From IMG/VR virus record IMGVR_UViG_3300010149_000102, positions 1-28,527 of that record: DNA of 28,527 bases; one strand, given 5' to 3'. The DNA comes from a virus. Shown here in pieces: positions 15,301 to 24,300 of this stretch. Position numbers and translations under genes: made by a program. The notes below the pieces were generated by a model. It saw only the letters and a program-made list of their open reading frames with translations, did not search any database and was not told the origin of the DNA. Each line of letters begins with the position of its first letter. The first letter of the stretch is position 1.

Positions 15301-18300
15301 AGTATAAATTATGTCAAAAATGAATATTCTAAATTTAAAAATAATTTTATTGAAAATATTGATCGTTTAGATATAGATTTAACTGATCCTGTTTCGAGTG
15401 TTGATAAGATATTATTGCATATGGCAGGAAAGAAAACAAGTGCGTTTCCGTTTTACTATAGCGACATGGTGCCATGGGGCGAACAAAAAACGCAAGTTAG
15501 TTATACAATAGACGATGTTACAGAAACTGAATTTGAATTTACTACACAATTTGATTTAACATCTATTAGTAACCAAAGTGTTCTTGTTTATCATACTGTA
15601 AATTCAACTAGCACTAAGACTTTGCTTGTTGAAGGTAAAGATTATATATTCGATACTACAGAAGCAAAAGTTACACTAGTAACCGACAACGCAACTGAAT
15701 TAGCACTAATTGGTATAGCAGTCGATGATACTATTTCTATTATTGAATACGCAGATACCAATGGCAGCTTTGTACCTCCAACTCCAACTAAGTTAGGTCT
15801 TTGGGGAAAGTATCTTCCAAGCAAGTACACAGATAATACCTATACACAAAGCCAAACTGTTGTACAAGGACATGATGGTAGCATATGGGTAGGCTGGGGT
15901 GACTTACGCGATGACGTCTTGTTGGAATTTGAAAAGAGAATATTCAATAATATTAAGACACAGTATAACAAAGATCTATTTGATTTCTCAACAGTAATAC
16001 CTGGATTTTACCGTAGTACTGTTAATGACTTTAGTGAAGCAAATAATATTATCAGAAGTTACTTTGGCGAATGGTCATTAAAAAACAAAGTAAAAGTGCA
16101 ACCTAATACTACAGTAGATGCTGACAACTTGTTTACTTGGAATTATCGTAACGGTGCAAATAAATTAGATGGCTCTCGCTTACCTGGTTACTGGAGAGGT
16201 ATATACAAATGGTTATACGATACTGATACTCCTCATACAACACCATGGGAAATGTTTGGTATTTCAGAAAAGCCAAATTGGTGGAACTTGCGTTATGGTG
16301 CAGCTCCTTATACTAGTGGAAACACTGTATTGTGGGAAGATCTTAGAGATGGCAAGATATACAGCGATGCAGTTGGCACAGATTTTACTATAGATACCAA
16401 CAGGGTTCGTAGTTCTCTATTATCAATCATCCCAGTTGATGAGCAAGGAAATCTAAGAGCTCCTGCGGATTTTTTAACTACTGGTTCGAATCAAACTAAC
16501 ATTGGCGATACTTGGGCATTCAGCGATAATAGTCCAGTTGAAGCAGCATGGCGCCGCAGTAGTGAATATCCATTTGTATTACAAATCTTGGCAGCAAACT
16601 TAAAACCTGCTGCTTACGGCACATTGATGTTTGATACTTGCATGTATCAAAAAGACAAAGCATATGATCAAATACTGCAAAAGGGAAAAAGTTATAGACC
16701 AGGCATTGCAGATTATAAAATGCATGGTCAAACATTAAACGATGGCACTGTAATTAGAGTCGAGGGTTATAATCAATTCATTAGTGAGTATGTAAAGTAC
16801 ACCGGCTATAGTGTTAACGATACAATAACACGCATTAATAATCTACAAGTTAACCTATGTTATAGTATGGCTGGATTTACAGACAAACAGTATCTAAAAG
16901 TTGTTGCAGAAAGTGTTACTCCAAGCAGTACCAGTGAAAACATTTTTGTACCTGACGAAGATATATCAATTTATCTTAAAAAGAGCTTACCACTAGAGCG
17001 TGTAGTTTATAGTGGCGTTCAGATTATTAGAAGACAAAATGGTTACGAAATACAAGGATATGATGTAGCCAATCCTTTCTTTAAAATTGTACCAAGTTTA
17101 GATCATGGTACACCTAATAGATACATTGTAGGTGAAACAACTTACTTTGAATATACTGATTTTGAAAATAAAATTATCAATATACCATACGGAACAATTA
17201 TTAGAAGTAAACAACAAGTTTTCGACTTCTTGGTAAGTTATCAAAGATATCTACTTAGTAGAGGATTTGTATTTGATGGCACAACAGGCACTGGTGAAAA
17301 AAATGATTTTGTAAGTGCCGGCAAAGAATTTGCATTTTGGACAGATCAAAACTGGTCTGACAACAGTGTTATTGTACTAAGTCCTTATAGCAACGTACTT
17401 ACTCTTAATAGAGAATTTGCAACAGTTGATAATTTGAAATTGACCGGCGGGCTAAAAGACGCAAACGGAAGTGCTATTAATCCTAAGTATTATGATGTCA
17501 GTAGACAAGATAATATTGTTGAGATTAGAATTGATACAGAAAATACACAACTATACAGCGTACAGTTAGATCCTATACAATATGAACATGCTATCATATT
17601 CAGTAATACTACAATCTTTAATGATGTAATTTATCAGCCTGAACTAGGAAATAGACACAATCGTTTAAAATTAATCGGTAGTAAAAGTGGAGACTGGAAC
17701 GGCACTCAGCATGCACCGGGATTCTTTATTAGCGAAGATACTATTAATCTTTGGGAAGCATATACAGATTACAAAAAAGGTGATATTGTTAGTTACCAAA
17801 ATAAAACTTATGTAGCGAAGCAAGAGATTTCGAGTAGTAAAGTTTTTGATTATTCAAATTGGAATATAGCAGATAATATTAAGTCTGGACTTATTAAAAA
17901 CCTAAGCAATAAAGCAGGACAGTTTAAAGACTTTTTTGAAATTGACAACTTGAATCTTGAAGATGGAGTTGACCATTTAGGCAAAGGCATTATTGGATTT
18001 AACAATAAAGACTATTTGCAAGGATTGGGACTTGACGATGTTAGCCAAGTTAAGTTTTATCAAGGTATGCTAAAACAAAAAGGCACTAGCACTAGTATTA
18101 ATAAACTTATTGATGCAGAGCTAACAAACCTAGACCAAGAAATTGATTATTTTGAAGAGTGGGCATTCCGTGTTGGTGAATATGGAAGTATTGATAGTAA
18201 TCAGGTTATTGAAACAATTATACCAGAAGATAAAGCAACGAACAATCCGTTCTTATTACATTTCCACGCTGATGGAGAAGAAAATATTTCAGGCGATCAT

Positions 18301-21300
18301 TATCATGTACAAGGTAAAGATTTGTATAAAAAGCCTAACAATTATAATGGTGATGTGTTTAGTCTCAGAGACGCAAACAGTTCAACGTTGGGCGATTTAG
18401 ATAGTGCTGGCTATGCAAGATTAGACGATGTTGACTTTACAGTTCTAAGTAGCGATGATCTAGTACAACTGAGTAGTAGACTAAGTGAAATAGGCAAAGG
18501 TAAAAAGATTTGGGTTGCTAGTGATACAACTAATACTTGGGGAATCCGAAGAGTTGATGAAATGCCAAGTGTAGTAACTGGTGTTGAAGATACTGGTAAC
18601 GGATACTTAATTTATACAACAGACAAAAATCATGGACTTGATAAAGGCGATTACGTAATTGTCAGAGCTCAACAGCCAATTGGCAAAGTTGCAAAAATTG
18701 ATAGTATTGTGAGTGGTAATAAGTTTGCAGTTGTAGACGAAGTAACACAAGTAGAAATTTCCGATGTTAGTTTGCCTATGTATAAGTTAACAAGTGTTAG
18801 GTTTGCACAGCCGAGTGATTTGAGTACATACACTCCAATGAACGGCTGGGAAAGACAAGAAGCAGTTTGGGTAGATAAAGATCAGTCTAACAAGTGGAGC
18901 GTACTACAGAATCAGAGACCATGGACTACAACAGGTACAAAAACAAGCGATGGTATTACTGCTGGTGATGCACACGGATCTAGTATTTCGATTAACGCAA
19001 GTAGTACACTTGCTCTAGTCGGTGCACCTGAAAGCGGTACAGGATTAATTACTCCATATGTAAGAGGTAGTGACGGAGCATTACTAGAAGGCAACACTGT
19101 TACTGTTACCACAATTGGAGATAGTGTTGATAGTTTTGGTGCTAGTGTAGCAACAGGAACAGATTATGTTGCAGTAGGTGCACCGGACACAGAAAGCAGT
19201 AAAGGTGCAGTGTTTACTTACTATGTTGATAGTACAGGAACATTTAATAGACGCCCGAGTATTAGACCTAATGGATTAGGTACTAGTGCTAAGTTTGGAA
19301 ATGACATTGCTATGAGCGGCAATGGCAGACATTTATTTGTTAGCGCACCTGGTGTTAATACAATTTATGCTTATACACTAGTTGAAATACCAACATCAAG
19401 TGTAACGAGCTTTACTATTACAACCACTGGTAGTGCAACTTATACACTAAACTTTACACCTATTAGTATACAAACTCTTAATATTGTAGACGAAAATGGT
19501 AAAGTATATTTGCCAAACAAGGACTTTACCCTAAGCGGAGCAGATGTTACATTCACAAGTACACCGGCTAGTAGTTTACAAATTGTTGTTAGACAAGAAG
19601 ATTATTTTGCACAAGTAAATTCATTTAGCGGACACGATTCTATGGCTTCTGATAACTTTGGTTATAGTATTGACTGTGATTACCATGGACGCTATGTTGT
19701 TGCAGGTGCTCCTAATGCAAGTGTAGTAGGCACTGACAGTGGTATTTTATCAAATGCAGGTGAGGCATATGTATTTGCACAAGTTGTAGAACGTTTCAAT
19801 GGCACCGGTACAACAAGTGCATTTACAACTGATGCAACACTACAAACAAAAATATTTGTAGAAGTAGATGGAGTATTACAAACTGAAACTGATAATCCAG
19901 ATATCCCTACTGACAACGATGGATCAAGTGCTGGATTTTATACTCGTTCTAGCAATACTATTACATTCAAATATATTCCTGCAAACGGCGCAGAGATTGT
20001 AGTATACACAGGAACCTTTGCTCAAAAGCAAAAACTAGATCAAAACTTTACTGGGGAAACTGTTAACGCAGACGAACAGTTTGGCTATAGTGTTGCAATA
20101 GACAGCCAAGGTACAATGGTTGCTATAGGTTCGCCCGGCGAAGATGAAACTAATCCAAACACAGGTAGTGTGTTCATTTTCCAAGATAGCGGCAAGAACT
20201 ACGGAAGTATTACAACTAATGCAGTGCATACCCAAACACTTAATGATGTGTTTTATCTAGATGATCATAAAATTACAGTTAGTGAAACAGGCAATAATCC
20301 AACTGGTATTGCTAGTGATATTAATAATGCAAATGTACCAGGAGTTAGCGCAAGCATATCTGGAACAGGACAAATTGTTATAACAAGTACTAACATTGAG
20401 AGTTTAAACAAACTTACTATAAATCCAGGCACTGGACAATTGTTTGTAAGAGATGAAATTTTTGAGGCATATGTATATACTCAAAAGATAAGTCATCCAA
20501 ACGGAAGTGAAAACGAAAACTTTGGAAACGCAGTAGCATTTGATAAGCATGTTGGTATAGGTGTAAACTCTTTACCGGGTACTAGAAATCTTGTTATAAG
20601 CAGTGACAAAGCAAGCACAAAACTTTCAGTAGGATTTGATATTGAAACAAATTCTAACAGTGAAAACTATACAGATGCAACAACAACATTTGATGCAAAA
20701 GGAACAACATTCACTGACAAGAAAGTACAAAGCGGCGCTGCTTATGTATACGAACTACTAGACGCTAGTACGCCAACAATTAATAATCCTGACAAGATGG
20801 TATTCGGACAACAACTGTCAACTACTAATATTAGCGAACTAGATCAATTCGGTAAAGCAATTGCATTTAGTGATAGCAGAATTATTGTTGGTGCTCCTAA
20901 AGACGATATTGTTAGAGGAAGTAGTACATTAGTCGATAGTGGCAGTGTGTATGAATTTGAAAATTCTGAACGTACAAGCAACTGGCACATATTACGTAAC
21001 GAGGGTGATAGAGTTGATGTAACTCAAATAAATCGTGTAGCACTTTATAATAAAAAAGATGGAGAAGTAAAAGTATTCCTAGACTATATTGATCCAGCCA
21101 AAGGAAAAATCGCTGGAGCTGCAAATGCAGAACTTAGTTACATAAGCCATCAAGATCCTGCTTTATACGACAACAACTTATGGAGTTACAAATATAAAAA
21201 CAGACTATGGTGGGATACAAGCACAGTACATTATCTAAATGCAGAGCAAGGTGATCTTGATTTCCGTACTAATTATTGGTCAGAGTATTTCCCTGGAAGT

Positions 21301-24300
21301 AGCATTGATGTATATGAATGGATTGAAAGTGATGTTGTTCCTGAAGAATATACAGGTGAAGGTACAGTAAAAGATGCAACTCAATTTACAGTAGCAAATG
21401 TATATGAAAGCAAAACAGATAGTACAAAAACACGCTACTACTTCTGGGTGAAAGATATTGCAAGTATCCCAGCTGAAGCAGAATTTAGAACAATCAGTGC
21501 AGATACTGTTCGTGCATTGATCGAAGATCCGAAAGCAACTGGTTTGCCGTATGTTGCATTTTTAGATAAAGATGCAATAAACTTGTATAACTGTAAGAAT
21601 TATTTTTCAGATAACGACACAGTTCTAAGTGTTAACTACGATGTTGTTAAGAATGAAGGAATATTGCATAGTGAGTTTGAGTTATATGGTAGAGGAAACG
21701 TCGATCAAGATATTCCTACTAGAATGTATACAAAACTTGTAGATAGTTTAGCAGGTAGTGATAGTGTCGGAAATATAGTACCGGATCCGTTCTTAAGTGA
21801 TATTGAAAAATATGGTGTGCTAACACAGCCTAGACAAAGTATGTTTGTTAATCGTGCTAGTGCCCTTAAAGTATTAGTACAATATTGTAACAACATATTC
21901 TTGTTACAGCCGTTTGCAAGAACTAGCAACTTTAAAAACTTATTGAGTAGTGAAAGTATCCCTACTATTAATAGTGGAAAATATAACGAAAGTGTTAACA
22001 CAGTAGCAGAACGTGACTTCTTGAATACTGCTATACTTTCAACAGGGTATAAAGTTTTAGTTCTTGAAGATGAAAATAACAACAACTACTGGACTATATA
22101 TTCATTGAATGCAGATAAAACATGGTTGTTATCTAATATTCAAAGTTATAACACAGAAGATTATTGGAATTATAAAACTTATTATGCTACCGGATATGAC
22201 AGCACAACTGTACCGAAATATCAAGTAACACTCGAAGCAGATTTGCAAACACTTAGCGATGCAGTTGAAGGTGATGTTGTTAAAGTAACTAGCAATGACG
22301 AAGGTAACTTCAGTATGTTCTGCTTAAAATCAACAGGCTGGCAAGAAGTTATCATTGAAAACGGCACAATAGAATTTAATGATAGTTTGTACAACTTTGC
22401 AAATAGCAATACTAATTTTGAGTCAACTGGTTTTGATAATGACGGATTTGATTTTGGATCATTTGATAAAGTACCAGTACAAGAAATAAGAATGATAGTA
22501 GACGCACTAAAGAATCAATTATTCATTAACAATTATGAAATAAACATGAATGAATTATTTTTCCGCTTAATGGAGTATGCAGTAAGTGAAAATGACTTTA
22601 CACAAGATTGGTTATTCAAGAGTTCGTTTATTACAGTTGCACACAAGATACGCAGTTTAGATCAATATAAGACATTCAAGTATGATAATACAGAATTTAT
22701 TGAAAACTTTATCAACGAAGTTAAACCTTATAAGTCTAAGATAAGAGAATATGTAAGCAAGTATGATAAAACAGAAACGTTCCAGGGCGATACTACAGAC
22801 TTTGATATACATGCATTCTATGACGAAGATCTAAAGTTTTTCCGTAAACCTAGTGGCGATTATGAAGGCGATAGTATTAAGCAGTCACAAGGGCTAAACA
22901 AACCTTGGTACGATAATCATGGCTACAAATTAGATAGTATTCAAATTGTAAGTGCAGGAACAGGTTATATTATTGATCCTACAGTAACTATTAGTGCTCC
23001 ACAATTAGCAGGTGGCGTACAAGCAACAGCAACAGCAAAAACAAATGGTGATGCAATTGTTAGTATTACAATGACAAACAAAGGCAGCGGCTATACTAGT
23101 AATCCAACAGTAACAATTACTGGCAGCGGAACTGGTGCAATGACTAGCCCAAGAATTGTTAACAGTACTGTTCGTAGTTTCGACACAACTATTAAGTTTG
23201 ATCGTATTACATATAGCAGTGACATCAAAGATTGGACAGCAAATACAAGTTATAGTTTAGGAGATGTTGTTGCATATCAAAATACTGTAACTAAGAAACA
23301 AGAAGTTTATACAGTAAATAGTTCGTTCACTAGTAACTCGACATTTAGTGTAGAAGATTCTAATGGTACTACAGTGATGTCTGTTAAACTTGATGCAGAC
23401 TTTACTAATACAGCAGATAGAATTGCAGCATACTATTATCCAACTAGTGGAATGCTAGGAGATGATCTAGAGCAACTACAAAAAGGCACTGGTTACTTAG
23501 GAAACAATGTTCAAGGTGCAGGCTTTGATCAGAATCCTGGCTTTGATAGTGGAAACTTTGACACAGTAGCATTTGATAATTTTGAAATTGATAGCGATGG
23601 TTTATTGGTTCTAGCAGGACTAGATACTAATATTACTAGTTCGTTCACAGACCTAGCACTAGGCACACGCCCAGAAGATATTAATATTGATGGTGCAGGT
23701 TTTGTTGACACTTACAACAGTCATGCACCTGAAGAATTGATACCTGGTAGAGTATATGATACATTAGACATGGAAGTATACACGCATCCTAGTAATGACT
23801 ATGAAGGTGATGGAAATGCATCTGCAATAAAATATACTAGTTTCTCTGATAGCACAGAATCATTGCATGATTTCCAATACGGCGATCCTACAAAAGCAAA
23901 AGATGATTTTCAATATCTAATTGTGTATAAAAATGCACAACGTCAGTATAACTTTACTGTAAACTATACTAGTAAAACTGTTATATTGCCAAACGAACTT
24001 AGTGCAACTGACATATTACATGTGTATGCATACAGTGCAACTGGCGAAAAGATGGTAGGCGAATACACATACACAGGTGATGGTAGTACAGCAGCATTTA
24101 CGTTATCTAATATACCAGATCTCACTAAACAAACATTGGTGTTTGTTGATGGAGTTGAAACAAGCGTAACAGTTGGTGATACAGATGGCAGATCAAATAT
24201 AACATTTTCAACAGCACCAGACAATGGCGCACATATTCATGTATTTGTGTTTAACCAGGCTGCTACAAGAACAGCACCAAGTAGATTAAAGTTACAGACA

